Positions 28,491 to 40,200 of a stretch of 64,000 bases of DNA are shown here, piece after piece. The position numbers and the translations under genes are program-made. Source of the stretch: Rutidosis leptorrhynchoides (lineage: Eukaryota > Streptophyta > Magnoliopsida > Asterales > Asteraceae); NCBI RefSeq assembly GCF_046630445.1, contig NC_092339.1:81821501-81885500 (forward strand), written 5' to 3'. Below the pieces are notes generated by a model. The model was not told the DNA's origin, made no database searches, and saw only the letters and a list, made by a program, of their open reading frames with translations. How positions within the stretch are numbered: position 1 is the first letter of the stretch; the number at the start of each line of letters is the position of its first letter.

Positions 28491-28925
28491 TGATGGCGTA
28501 GGGTTTATTAATTAGGGCTTAAGATTGACTTAGTCCACAAGTCATCTAAACCCTAATTCCCATCTATAAATATGGGGCAAAACCTACATCAAGTTCACAC
28601 GCCCTTCCACCGCAACGCATTCGGCATCCATCGCATACGGCTCTCCGCATCTTACGCTAAATGCCTCTTTACGGCGACTACACGATCTCTCATGATCTAG
28701 GGTTTTTACCTACGGATCTTGTAGGGTTTTTCTCCCTCTTGTCGTCGTTAGGTTCCGACTATCGACCGGCGGGCAATTCGTTAGCCACCCTCCCGAGATC
28801 ATCATCTCGGGTACGGGTTATCACGGTAACCAGACCGGAGGTTAACGACGATGACGCCTAAAAAAAACCCATCTCATATTGTTGTTTGTGGATGTATTTT
28901 CCCTCGGAAAATATATGCATGATCA
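28491..28925 (+). repeat. 5' LTR of the TRIM
   Basis: 435 bp, with a TATA-like tataaatatgg near 28565 and an open frame of 66 codons (28661-28861), MPLYGDYTISHDLGF at its start. The right LTR has the same frame. Confidence 0.93.
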
Positions 28926-29310
28926 AGTGGTGCTTTCATTGAGAGACGCAACCTGACGTCTCGTACTCTCGCAATCACGCGGGTATCAAAGGTTTATCTA
29001 TCTTATTGAGCTTTTAATTCGGTATATGCGGTTTCAAGTACATGTATCTTTCGAGCAGATGTCCGTGCGCCTGCGTAACTGTTCGCGCGCTTTGCGCACA
29101 GTGTCCGCAGTTTTAGACGCAATTTTCATGCGGTTTTACGCATGGTGGTTCACGCGGTTTCCCCGCGCACTCTGCATGCGGTTTTACGCGCATCTGTTCG
29201 CGGGTTTACGCACAGTTGTTTGCGCAGGCTCATGTGAACTTATTTTCCGCAGCATAATGAGAAGTTCGATACAATACTTGGCAAAAATATCATACCGAAC
29301 TTGAGGGACT

Positions 29311-29745
29311 TGATGGCGTAGGGTTTATTAATTAGGGCTTAAGATTGACTTAGTCCACAAGTCATCTAAACCCTAATTCCCATCTATAAATATGAGGCAA
29401 AACCTACATCAAGTTCACACGCCCTTCCACCGCAACGCATTCGGCATCCATCGCATACGGCTCTCCGCATCTCACGCTAAATGCCTCTTTACGGCGACTA
29501 CACGATCTCTCACGATCTAGGGTTTTTATCTACGGATCTTGTAGGGTTTTTCTCCCTCTTGTCGTCGTTAGGTTCCGACTATCGACCGGCGGGCAATTCG
29601 TTAGCCACCCTCCCGAGATCATCATCTCGGGTACGGGTTATCACGGTAATCGGACCGGAGGTTAACGATGATGACGCCTAAAAAAAACCCATCTCATATT
29701 GTTGTTTGTGGATGTATTTTCCCTCGGAAAATATATGCATGATCA
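29311..29745 (+). repeat. 3' LTR of the TRIM
   Basis: The matching 435-bp LTR. The 66-codon frame (29481-29681) stays open, with about three amino acid differences from the left copy. Confidence 0.93.
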
Positions 29746-29899
29746 GTATAACAATAAGATTATGTGGAAGACTTGAATTTTTTCAAGTAACAACAATGGT
29801 CCGCTTCACATTTTACAAAACCAACCTTCTTCATAAACTCATCAAATCTCAAGTACCATTGCCGAGGTGCTTGTTTCAATCCATACAAGCTTTTCTTTA

Positions 29900-30290
29900 A
29901 CATACAAACCTACTTCTATTTACCTTTTACCTTTTACCTCAAAGCCCTCGGGTTGCCTCATGTAGATCTCTTCGTCAAGATCCCCATGTAAGAATGAGGT
30001 CTTCACATCTAGTTGTTGTAGATGTAAGTCCTCGGATGCGACCAACGAAAGCACCAAATGAATAGTAGTCATCTTCACCACCGGTGAAAACATCTCTTGG
30101 TAATCAACCCCTTTCCTTTGTTGAAACTCTTTAACCACTAATCGTGCTTTGTACCTCTTCTTGCCATCCACCTCATTCTTTATTCTATACACCCATTTGT
30201 TTTGCAACATCTTTTTATCATGAGGTAATTTTACTAGTGACCAAGTCTTGTTCTTCTTAAGTGACCCCATCTCTTCTTTCATAGCAAGCT
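29900..30290 (-). pseudogene. Copia part: N-terminal reverse transcriptase
   Basis: The blocks [31 protein letters not shown] and [19 protein letters not shown] identify Copia reverse transcriptase, part of the element at 26940-35772. Confidence 0.88.
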
Positions 30291-30319
30291 CTTATTGTAT
30301 GGATTCTTTGGACTTTCTT

Positions 30320-31250
30320 AATTCAAAGTAACTTTCGGGTTCACCATTCTATGTATAGAGCAAGTAGTTTGTTGATGGAGATCACCTAGGATTAGGTTTG
30401 GGCACTCTAGTCGAGCGTCTAAGTATAGGAGCAACCGGTATGGCTGGACGGTTTCAGTAGCCTCCTCATTACTAGAACTCGCACTATGTTCGGAATTATC
30501 ACCGCTATTCGAACCATCCCCATCATTGTCAAGATCCGACTCATCACCATTAATCGGCAATTCATTGTTCCCCGAACTCCCACTAGAACCCGCAAGATCA
30601 TCAAGAGAAACATCATCAAGAATAACATGATTCGGTTTTTGACACCCCGTTTCCGGTTTGCCATAGACCGAATCTTCATCAAAGGTAACATAACGCGATC
30701 GAATAACCTTTCTAGCTTCATTATCCCAACAACGATAGCCCATCTCATCCGAACCGTAACCAATGAACGTACACTTCTTTGACTTAACTTCAAGTTTATC
30801 TTTATCAATATCTTTGGTCTTCACATAAACATTACACCCAAAGATTCTAAGATGATCATAACTAACCTTTTTACCTAGCCATTCTTCCTCGGGAATTCGG
30901 AAACCCAATGGTGTTGAGGGTCCCCTATTAATAACCGCATCCGCCCAAAACATCTTAGGCAAACCGGCATGTAGTCTCATACTCCTAGCCATTTCATTCA
31001 ACGTACGATTCATACGTTCGGCGACCCCATTGTGTTGCGGTGTCTCCTGTACCGTTTTCAACATTCTAATACCAAACTTTGCACAATGATCTTTAAACTC
31101 AAGACTACCATATTCTCCTCCATTGTCTGACCTTAAGCACTTGACCTTTAAATTGGTCTCATTCTCAACCATAGCTTTCCACTTCACAAAAGTACCAAAA
31201 ACTTCGGATTTAGCTTTAAGAAAATAAACTCATACCTTTCGAGTGGCATC
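30320..31250 (-). pseudogene. Copia part: integrase
   Basis: Integrase core residues are visible in LRSDNGGEYGSLEF and in TPQHNGVAERMNRTL, followed by an acidic Ser/Asp-rich linker, as usual between Copia integrase and reverse transcriptase. Confidence 0.88.
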
Positions 31251-32482
31251 GTCAATGAAGGTGACATAATAACGAGAACCTCCATGTGATTCTACATTCG
31301 TTGGCCCAAAAAAGTCCGTATGAACTAGCTCCAATTTCTTCAACTTTGATGAATTCCCCGATTTAAAAAAAGTTACCTTTTTTTGCTTCCCATAAGTACA
31401 TGGTTCGCAAAACCCAAGCTCTATCATTTTCAAATCCAGAATTCTCCCACTCGAACTAAGAACCTCCATACCCTTCTCACCCATATGCCCGAGTCTTCGG
31501 TGCCATAGAGTAGAACTAGCCCCAACATAAACCGTAGCAATCACCGTGTCTTCTTCAAACACCTCAACCATATAAAGAGTTCCCCTTTTATGTTTACGAG
31601 CTACAACATTACTACCCTTAATCACCTTCCATTGGCGATTCTTGAAAGTAACCCCACTACCTTCTTCATCTAATTGACCAACCGAGATTAACTTCCTCTT
31701 TAACTTAGGAATAAACCTCGCGTTCTTCAAAGTCCAATTACAACCAAGAGTAGTCTTCAATACAACATCTCCTATACCTTTAATCTCGAGACTTTTGTTG
31801 TTTGCCAATCTAACTTTACCTTGATACGCCCAAAAATTCCCCATCACGCTCTTAGTGGGTGTAGCGTGAAACGAAGCTCCCGAATCCAAGACCCAAGACT
31901 CCACCGAACTTTCAATACTACATAATAATGCATCATCCGTATCTTCCGCGGTCAAGTTAACATCTTTAACCGGAGCATTCTTACAATATCTTTGATAATG
32001 CCCCTTTTGATTGCAACCCCAACAAATAATGTCACTTCGGTCTTTCGATAGATGCGTCTTCTTGAACTTCCCCTTACTCTTCTTCACACTGCGATCAACT
32101 TTCCTACCACGGTTGTTGGTACTTAACAAAGAACCGGATGACAATTCCCCCGAACTTCTCCTAGGAGTGTCTTCTCCAAGAATTAAATCCCTAATTCCTT
32201 CATACGCAAGCTTAGTAGTACCGGTAGATCTACTAACCGCGGTAACCGTACCCGACCAACTTTCCGGTAATGATGAAAGCAAGATTGGTGCTTTTAGTTC
32301 ATCGTCAAATTTGATTTCAACCTACTTTAAACAAGATTGTTGAATTCGTTGATATGATCCGTTGCACTCATACCTTCCTTCATCTTCGTGTTGAACAATT
32401 GTCGCATGAGAAAAACCTTATTCGACTCCGTAGGTTTCTCATACATGTTGGTGAGCGCCTTTAGACAATTAAACGTTGTCTT
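31250..32482 (-). pseudogene. Copia part: gag end, protease, integrase zinc-binding region
   Basis: From the 5' side: gag (LLSSLPESWSGTV), zinc knuckle (CWGCNQKGHYQRYC), aspartic protease (LDSGASFHAT) and the integrase HHCC region (LWHRRLGHMGEKGM...C..C). The 5' part of gag is lost where the LARD-family LTR begins. Confidence 0.88.
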
Positions 32483-34120
32483 TGTAGCGACCCGTCCTAA
32501 TCCATCTGGACGAAGTCCATATCGATTACAAACGATTCACAATAGTTGATTACATCGTGAGATACTTGACCTCTATATGATACATTTTTCAAACATTGCA
32601 TTCGTTTTTAAAAGACAAACTTGCTTTACATCGAAAGTTGACGACACGCATACCACTTCATAATATATCCAACTATACTTGACTTAATAATAATCTTGAT
32701 GAACTCAACCACTCGAATGCAACGTCTTTTGAAATATGTCATGAATGACTCCAAGTAATATCTTTAAAATGATCAAATGCACAGCGGAAGATTTCTTTCG
32801 TACCTGAGAGTAAACATGCTTTAAAGTGTCAACCAAAAGGTTGGTGAGTTCATTAGTTTAACATAAATAATCATTTCATAATTTTAATAGACCACAAGAT
32901 TTCATATTTCCATTTCTCATAAACATACGTCCCATGCATAGAGACAAAAAGTATCATTCATATGGATTGAACACCTGGTAACCGACATTCACAAAATGTA
33001 TATAAGAATATCCCCATCATTCCGGGATCCTCCTTCGGACATGATATAAAATTCGAAGTACTAAAGCATCCGGTACTTTGGATGGGGCTTGTTGGGCCCG
33101 ATAGATCTATCTTTAGAGTTCGCGTCAATTAGGGTGTCTGTTCCCTAATTCTTAGATTACCAGACTTAATAAAAAGGGGCATATTCGATCTCGATCATTC
33201 AACCATATAATGTAGTTTCGATTACTTGTGTCTATTTCGTAAAACATTTATAAAAATTGCGCATGTATTCTCAGCCCAAAAATATAAAAGGGTAAAAAGG
33301 TAAATGAAAACTCACGCATATAAATATTGTAAAACAGTTAATAAAGCATTGCATGTATTCTCAGCCCAAAAATGTAATGAGTAAAAAGGGAGTAAATGAA
33401 ACTCACTGTACTGTATTTTGTAGTAAAAATACATATGACGACATTTGAACAATGCAGGGTTGGCCTCGGATTCATGAACCTATATCATTCATATATATAT
33501 TAACACACATAATAACAATTAACAAATTTATATCTTAATATTTATTAATAAATATCTTAGTTACATTTAATTATATATTTTAAATAAATACTTAATATTT
33601 ATATATTAAATGCATATTAAAGTTTTTTTTTTTAAATATATATAATGTATTAAAGTTTATATATATGATTATATACTATAATGTATTAGAATTAATGTTT
33701 TCATACATAAACATTTTATTATCTATAATTTATAGTTTTATAAAAATGTTTATTGTTTATAGTAATAACGATATTAATAATAATAATTGAAAAATAATAA
33801 TAATGATTAGGTAATATTAATAATAATAATAATTTTAATAATAATAATAATAATAATAAAAATAGTGTTAATAAATATATATATATATATAGAAATCGTG
33901 TTAATGATAATAATAATAACAATAATATTACTTTTGAATCTTAATTTATAATCTTCATTATTTTTGTTGTAACATTTTATTTTCACATTTAAAATTTTTA
34001 TTTATTTTTGTTTTTATAATTATAACCTTATAAGATCATTAAATCCTTTATTTTCCTAATCATAATAATTCTAATAATAATAATGATAATGATAATAATG
34101 ATGATAAAAATAATAATAAT

Positions 34121-34124
34121 AGTA

Positions 34125-34187
<63 letters not shown>

Positions 34188-34210
34188 AATAATAAATAAT
34201 AATAATAATA
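34121..34210. repeat. (TAA)n microsatellite
   Basis: About 25-30 TAA units, slightly interrupted, in the LARD-family LTR fragment. Confidence 0.9.
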
Positions 34211-34648
34211 ATTATGATGTACCATGATAGTGGGCTAGTCCAAAATTCCATAACTACAAGCCCATTCAATAGTTGGCCCGTATAAATGTTCATCCAGTAG
34301 TCGATGTAGGGTATTATCCCTAAATCAAACCGATCGAGCAATCATATTTCTATAACATCAGTAGATCTATTAAGAGATCGAAATAATTTCAATCACAAAC
34401 ACAAGTGGTGCTTTTATCGACAACTCACAGCATCAATCGACAATCGTTTCAATTTTGGAGATTCCAGTCGTCGACAGTAGCAGGAACAGGAGTTTCATTG
34501 TCATTCGAAATTGAGTAGTGGGTTGTTTGCAGAAGCAGTTAATCGATCGCATAGGTCGTAGGTTCACCAATCGACCAGACGAGTCATCGATTCATCAATA
34601 GGTCGGGTAAGTGATTGATTCCTCAATCATCTATTAATTTCTTAAATC

Positions 34649-34758
<110 letters not shown>

Positions 34759-35460
34759 CTGTATAATCGATTGGTAGAACAATAGTAGCAATTAATGATG
34801 TTGAAATTTTGTACATAGTTTGATTTTGTTTTTTTGTTTTTGTTTTTTTTTTTTTTGATGGCTTATGAAGTTGATTATATTTTAGGGATTAATTGGTTTT
34901 GTGGTTTGGTTGTTGGCTTGGTTTTCGTAGAATAGAAACAGAAACAACCAGGAATTATTATCAGCAGCAGATAGAGCATTCCAAGTAGGTTTCGATGAGG
35001 TGTTTGATTTGGCCGTGAATCGAAAACAGAAACAACAGCAGACAAGAAAAACGTGCAAGTGATGATAATTCTTGGTGATTTTCAAATAAAAAGATAAGTG
35101 TAACCCCTCACCCAATTCAAGTGGGTTCACTTTGGTGTTTGATAACAGTGACCACAGAAACCATGGTAACATGGTCTGTGGTGTTTTGATTTTTGTAGCT
35201 AATAGGATATAAAGAGGAATCGATGATCAACATTAATAGTTGCAGTTGTTAACATGGTTCAATGATGATGCAGGATGGTTTTTAGACAAGAACGCTCAAA
35301 ACAGAATTCTGTAGCAGCAACAACGGTGATACTCAAATGGGTGGTGGTGTTCGAATAAAGAGCAACAATGAAGCAATTGTAGCAGGTGGTGGCAACATGG
35401 ACTTGTGATGGTGGTGATTTGGTGCCCGGTTCATTTAATTAGAAACAGATACACGATAGT

Positions 35461-35772
35461 TTGATACAACTGAGGGTTACATTATGATGCTTATATAGAG
35501 AGATTTTATTGATATAATTCGTAGATACAACTGAGGGTTACATTATGATGCTTATATAGGCCAAAAACACCTTGGAGAACAAGAAAAACATAAATTTGGA
35601 AAGTTCTCGCCAGACGAAGCCGCGCTGCGCCTCAAAGGCTAATCTCCGGACAGTCGTTTTCCAAATCTGATGCTCTGTTTCATGTACTAGGCCTCGTCGC
35701 GCCTTTCAAGGCCGCGGCGCGCCTCCCCTATTCGTCCAACTCCTTTTGCTTTGATATCCTTCACATCCAACA
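35461..35772 (-). repeat. Copia LTR fragment with a small internal duplication
   Basis: Homologous to 27130-27453. The piece gatacaactgagggttacat and its continuation occur twice (about 35463-35499 and 35524-35560). It is the remnant of the 5' LTR of the Copia element. Confidence 0.75.
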
Positions 35773-36009
35773 ACTAGAACATAATAAAATTGAAGACTAG
35801 AACATATTTAATTGAAAAGAGCTCATTGAAAAAACTTTCATCTTGATACAACGAACAAATTGGAAATTGGAAAGCACATGGGAATAGGTATCTAACACAA
35901 TATCCTAATTGGATGATGATAATACTTCTTGATTATAAAAGGTGATCCTTTGAGGGCAAGTTAACAGGGAAACATCAACAATTGAAAATCAGAGGGGTTC
36001 TTTGAGTAT

Positions 36010-36280
36010 AGGCAAGATATACAACCGCTTAGGGCCTAAAAATTTAGAAGACCTAAAATTTTGAATATATTCTCAAAGTATTCAATTAAATTATATAAAA
36101 AAAAACTGTTAGAGAACAAAATATTTGAGAATAAAACACTTTGATAAGTATGTCTTGAAAACTTTTTTCGTATTTAACAATTTAAGTATTATTTTTTTGT
36201 ATGTAATAAAAAATTTAACGTGTATAAGGGGTCTATTTTCGTTTTCGCCTAGGGCCTTCAAATTGTTGAGACGACGTTGT
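36010..36280. mobile_element. Possible hAT-type remnant (also at 37830-38095)
   Basis: The sequence moves from cttagggcctaaaaattt to cgcctagggccttcaaattg, a pattern I associate with decayed non-autonomous hAT elements in eudicots. It encodes no recognisable protein and is present in both duplication units. Confidence 0.3.
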
Positions 36281-36429
36281 TGAAAATGTATCATCGGTTA
36301 TGAACCAAGTGTATTTCTAGAATGGCAACCCATTAATAAATAATAAATAATAATGGTAGTAGGGATATTAGCATGACATCTAATGTAAAAGGGCTGATTT
36401 TTTTTGTAACTTAAGGCGATTACCACTAG

Positions 36430-36806
36430 ACAAACCAGATGAATGGCTCCAGATGATGATTCTAATACATGGCAATCTCCATTTTAGCAACCAAAGGTGG
36501 TGATGAAAAGAGAAGCTTAGTTGCAATTCAATTAGAGGATGTTCAAAGCTCGATAAGTGAAGATATATCCTCCTGCCATAAGGATATTAAACCACCTGAC
36601 CTAACGAAGGAACTTGCTTGAACCGCTTTAAAAATACCAGGCTTCCAAAATTCGTTTAATATAGGCTGCCTAACATGATTAACATTTGTTTCTTGAAATG
36701 CCACAAAGTCGATTTGGAACCTTTAACCCATAAATCCCACCATTTTGCCTCTCAAATTACACCCTAGCCCGCAGGTGTTCCAAGAGGCTATCCTCAAGAA
36801 GAAAAT
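36430..36806 (-). pseudogene. LINE (L1) endonuclease fragment, unit A
   Basis: On the minus strand, short stretches match the start of plant L1 ORF2 endonuclease: ASWNTCGLGCNLRGK, then QIDFVAFQETNVN, then a SGGLISLWQED block. This is the usual order WNxRGLG...FQET...GGLxxLW of the APE-type endonuclease. The frame is disrupted between blocks (an in-frame stop after the glycine-rich part and shifts around the SGGL block). Reverse transcriptase is absent. The Cassandra element sits just upstream of its start. Confidence 0.65.
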
Positions 36807-36875
36807 TGTAACATCCCAGGTAACACGTTCCCCGTAGCATGATATTGTCCGCTTTGCCCGTAGGCGCACAGATTT

Positions 36876-36995
36876 TTCTTGGCGACCAAACACGACGAGC
36901 ACTTTCTCAGGAGGTCACCCATCCTGGTAGTGCTCTCGCCTGAGCACGCTTAACTGCAGAGTTCTCATAGAAACTGCTGCGCTTGTGGTCCCAAA
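36876..36995 (-). ncRNA. 5S rRNA-like region in Cassandra LTR (left)
   Basis: On the minus strand the sequence GAACTCTGCAGTTAAGCGTG matches the box A region of plant 5S rRNA. The downstream GCGAGAGCACTACCAGGATG, leading into GGTGACCTCCTG, matches box C and the 3' arm. The 5' arm is diverged. It is a pol III-type promoter relic within an LTR, not a working 5S gene. Confidence 0.85.
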
Positions 36996-37228
36996 ACGCG
37001 TCATGCTAGGAAAGGTCTCCACACCCTTATAAGGCATGATTCCTTCCCCTCTCCAACCGATGTGGGACGGATGTAACACGGATGTTACAATCCTCCCCCT
37101 AATGGGACACAGCGTCCTCGCTGTGCACGTTTGGTCCGGGGCCTGGCTCTGATACCATCTGTAACATCCCAGGTAACACGTTCCCCGTAGCATGATATTG
37201 TCCGCTTTGCCCGTAGGCGCACGGATTT

Positions 37229-37348
37229 TTCTTGGCGACCAAACACGACGAGCACTTTCCCAGGAGGTCACCCATCCTGGTAGTGCTCTCGCCTGAGCAC
37301 GCTTAACTGCAGAGTTCTCATAGAAACTGCTGCGCTTGTGGTCCCAAA
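37229..37348 (-). ncRNA. 5S rRNA-like region in Cassandra LTR (right)
   Basis: The same 5S-like region in the second LTR, with CCTCCTGGGAAAGTG, closer to true 5S at one base than the left copy. Confidence 0.85.
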
Positions 37349-37530
37349 ACGCGTCATGCTAGGAAAGGTCTCCACACCCTTATAAGGCATGATTCGTTCC
37401 CCTCTCCAACCGATGTGGGACGGATGTAACACGGATGTTACAAAAATTACTTGCGTTTTAGCTTGTAATTGACGACCAAGCTATTCAAGACACTACAAAC
37501 TTACCCAAAACTTACCCAAGACACTACAAG

Positions 37531-38691
37531 CTTTCAAGGCCGCGGCGCGCCTCCCCTATTCGTCCAACTGATATCCTTCACATCCAACAACTAGAACATA
37601 ATAAAATTGAAGACTAGAACATATTTAATTGAAAAGAGCTCATTGAAAAAACTTTCATCCTGATACAACGAACAAATTGGAAATTGAAAAGCACATGGGA
37701 ATAGTAGGTCTCTAACACAATATCCTAATTGGATGATGATAATACTTCTTGATTATAAAAGGTGATCCTTTGAGGGCAAGTTAACAGGGAAACATCAACA
37801 ATTGAAAATCAGAGGGGTCTTTGAGCATAGACAAGATATACAACCGTTTAGAGCCCAAAAATTTAGAAGGTTCAAAATTTTGAATATATTCTCAAAGTAT
37901 TCAATTAAATTATATAAAAAAACTGTTAGAGAACAAAATATTTGAGAATAAAACACTTTGATAAGTATGTCTTGAAAACTTTTTTCGTATTTAACAATTT
38001 AAGTATTATTTTTTTGTATGTAATAAAAAATTTAACGTGTATAAGGGGTCTATTTTCGTTTTCACCTAGGGTCTTCAAATTGTTGAGACGGCGTTGTTGA
38101 AAATGTATCATCGGTTATGAACCAAGTGTATTTCTAGAATGGCAACCCATTAATGAATAATAATGGTAGTAGGGATATTAGCATGACATCTAATGTAAAA
38201 GGGCTGATTTTTTTGTAACTTAAGGCGATTACCACTAGACAAACCAAATGAATGGCTCCAGATGATGATTCTAATACATGGCAATCTCCATTTTAGCAAG
38301 CAAAGGTGGTGATGAAAAGAGAAGCTTAGTTGCAATTCAATTAGAGGATGTTCAAAGCTCGATAAGTGAAGATATATCCTCCTGCCATAAGGATATTAAA
38401 CCACCTGACCTAACGAAGGAACTTGCTTGAACCGCTTTAAAAATACCAGGCTTCCAAAATTCGTTTAATATAGGCCACAAAGTCGATTTGGAATAACATG
38501 ATTAACATTTGTTTCTTGAAATGCCACAAAGTCGATTTGGAACCGTTAACCCATAAATCCCACCATTTTGCCTCTCAAATTACACCCTAGCCCGCAGGTG
38601 TTCCAAGAGGCTATCCTCAAGAAGAAAATTACTTGCGTTTTAGCTTGTAATTGACGACCAAGCTATTCAAGACACTACAAACTTACCCAAA
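37531..38691. repeat. Tandem duplication unit B (empty of Cassandra)
   Basis: The second copy, 1.16 kb. It has a small internal repeat of ccacaaagtcgatttggaa (near 38475 and 38523) not seen in unit A, and lacks about 12 bases near its start. Confidence 0.92.
38220..38630 (-). pseudogene. LINE (L1) endonuclease fragment, unit B
   Basis: The duplicate of the unit A fragment, with the same WNTCGLG, FQET and SGGLISLW blocks. It carries the uninterrupted Cassandra target site at 38625-38629. Confidence 0.65.
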
Positions 38692-38739
38692 ATGACTTTT
38701 GAAGTTCTATTACTCGAAAAGGAATCAACACTTCTTGCA

Positions 38740-39343
38740 TTGATTCTTCTTAGTTGTTATTCGTTTACCCTTTTCTTTACAACATTTTTTCCCCTTTCTT
38801 TACAACTTTTTTTCACTTGCCTTTTCATGCCGTTATTTTTAAACGCCCAATTAACCGACCGTTAACCGATCAAAACCACCGATCGTTAACAGACCGAAAG
38901 AAAAGGAAAATTTCCCTTTCTTTACAACATTTCCCCCCCTTTTTTTTACAACCTTTTATTCACTTCCTTTTTCATTTCATTATTTTTTATAAATCCAATT
39001 AACCGACCGCAAACCGACCAAAACTGCTGACCGTTAACTGACCGAAACCACCCCGTAGCGAAGTGGTGATTTGTTTTCCTCGTATATATTAAATCCCATG
39101 GACATGGGTACTATTCACGGTGGCTCACATTTAATACCTCAACTTCGGGGGTATTTTGGTTATACGAGTTTTTCTTTTTGTTTTTTTTCATCATTCTTTT
39201 TTACACCCTTTTTTCACTTCCTTTTCATTCACTTATCTAAACGTTTGATTAACCGAATGTTAAATGATATTATAAGTGTTCAATTGACCGATCGTTAATC
39301 GATCAAAATCACCAAGCAATAAAGTGCGAGTTTTAATTTCTAG
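38740..39343 (+). mobile_element. Helitron-like non-autonomous sequences, probably two in tandem
   Basis: Two related blocks share pyrimidine-rich ttctttacaac runs, aaccgaccgttaaccgatc motifs and a 3' hairpin-like end. The first has ccaccccgtagcgaagtgg (39051-39069). The second ends caccaagcaataaagtgcg and then ttttaatttCTAG with a following T (39340-39344), as expected of a Helitron terminus. A block gtatatattaaatcccatgg (39080) may be the 5' end of the second. No helicase is encoded. Confidence 0.5.
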
Positions 39344-39711
39344 TTGTAAAAACATACGGGGCACTGAAACTAACTAGCCATGTGTTTAGACTGATATTTT
39401 TATTCGTTATCAAGGCTATGTTTGATGTTTGATTTGAAAATAGTGGACGAACAAACCGAGCATGACTTTATTTTATAAGCAAGCAGCAAGTGGGTTTATT
39501 CAAGAGAAGTCATTGATCAACATTTCGCCATTTCTTTTGTTTTTATAAGATGAGTTTTTTTTATTTGATCTTTTTTTAAGGAGCAAGATTTTTATTCGAT
39601 TTACAATTCATTGTAGTTTTTTATTCATATCATTAAAACCCGGTGGAGGAAGAATATAGAAAGGCATAAAAAGATGAAATAAGGACAAACATTGGTAAAT
39701 AACTGATATTA
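39344..39711. other. Unassigned stretch
   Basis: No gene or distinct repeat is seen. Confidence 0.4.
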
Positions 39712-40200
39712 CTAGGGATGGTAAAAAAACACGTACTCGATGGAAAAACACGAAATCCGAATTTTTTGGACCGGGTAAATGGGTCTAGGGTCGGGTATGG
39801 GGATAGTTTTTATTTTTTTTGCGGGTTCGGGTCCGCGAATGGTTTTAGACCAAAAACCCGATTACCCGCCCCGTATACCCGAAAAAAGACTCGAGTCCAT
39901 ATACTCGACCCGTATACCCGATTACTCGGCCAGTTTAGCCAATTATCCGACCCGTATACCCAATTAACCGGCCCGTATACCTGAAAAAAGACACGAATAA
40001 CCGTGGGATAACTCATTGATCAAATAGTTCTTAAGTAAATGGGGACCCGAATACCCGTAAGGAAATCCGATTACCCGCTAGTTAGTTACTAAATAGGGGT
40101 CCGACGGGTTCGGGTCCGAGTTTGGGACGAGATTTTCTAATCGGGTTCGAGTTTGGGAGTACCTAAACCCAGCCCAAACTCGACCCGATGCCATCCCTAG
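39712..40200. mobile_element. MITE with inverted ends ctagggatgg, about 490 bp
   Basis: ctagggatgg at 39712-39721 is inverted as ccatccctag at 40191-40200. The interior is rich in variants of acccg(t/a)atacccg and gggttcgggt, so both ends can pair more widely. It codes for nothing recognisable. The ends resemble small hAT-type elements. I could not identify a clean target duplication. Confidence 0.65.

Larger units (their letters stand above)
28491..29745 (+). mobile_element. TRIM: small non-autonomous LTR retrotransposon, structurally complete
   Basis: Two 435-bp LTRs (28491-28925 and 29311-29745, TGATGG...GATCA) flank a 385-bp interior. Target duplication GTATA lies at 28486-28490 and 29746-29750. 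A primer-site-like tggtgctttcattgagag follows the left LTR, and a purine-rich cttgagggact precedes the right one. It has no room for enzymes. The LTRs differ at about seven sites (98.4%), suggesting about 0.6 million years. It lies within the reverse transcriptase region of a Copia element on the opposite strand. The interior (28926-29310) is rich in the alternating motif (c/t)gcgcg with gttttacgc. Confidence 0.93.
36807..37442 (-). mobile_element. Cassandra TRIM with 5S rRNA-derived LTRs, structurally complete
   Basis: Two 283-bp LTRs (36807-37089 and 37160-37442, TGTAACATCCC...GATGTTACA) flank a 70-bp interior. On the minus strand a tRNA-Met primer site (TGGTATCAGAGCC, 37145-37157) follows the right-hand LTR and a polypurine tract (TTAGGGGGAGGAT) precedes the left-hand one. 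Target duplication AAAAT lies at 36802-36806 and 37443-37447. Each LTR contains a 5S rRNA-like region, the hallmark of Cassandra. It encodes no protein. The LTRs differ at about three sites (98.9%), suggesting about 0.4 million years. The duplicate site at 38625 is empty. Confidence 0.95.
35703..37530. repeat. Tandem duplication unit A (holds Cassandra)
   Basis: The unit runs from the end of the Copia LTR (ctttcaaggccgcggcgcgc) through a hAT-like remnant and a LINE fragment to acaaacttacccaaaa. The same order follows at 37531-38691. Apart from the 641 bp Cassandra insertion the two units are very similar. Confidence 0.92.

Noticed and set aside
36915-37271. 118-residue open frame on the minus strand
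   Set aside because: It runs through the Cassandra LTR and its 5S-like region. It is a by-product of GC-rich RNA-derived sequence.
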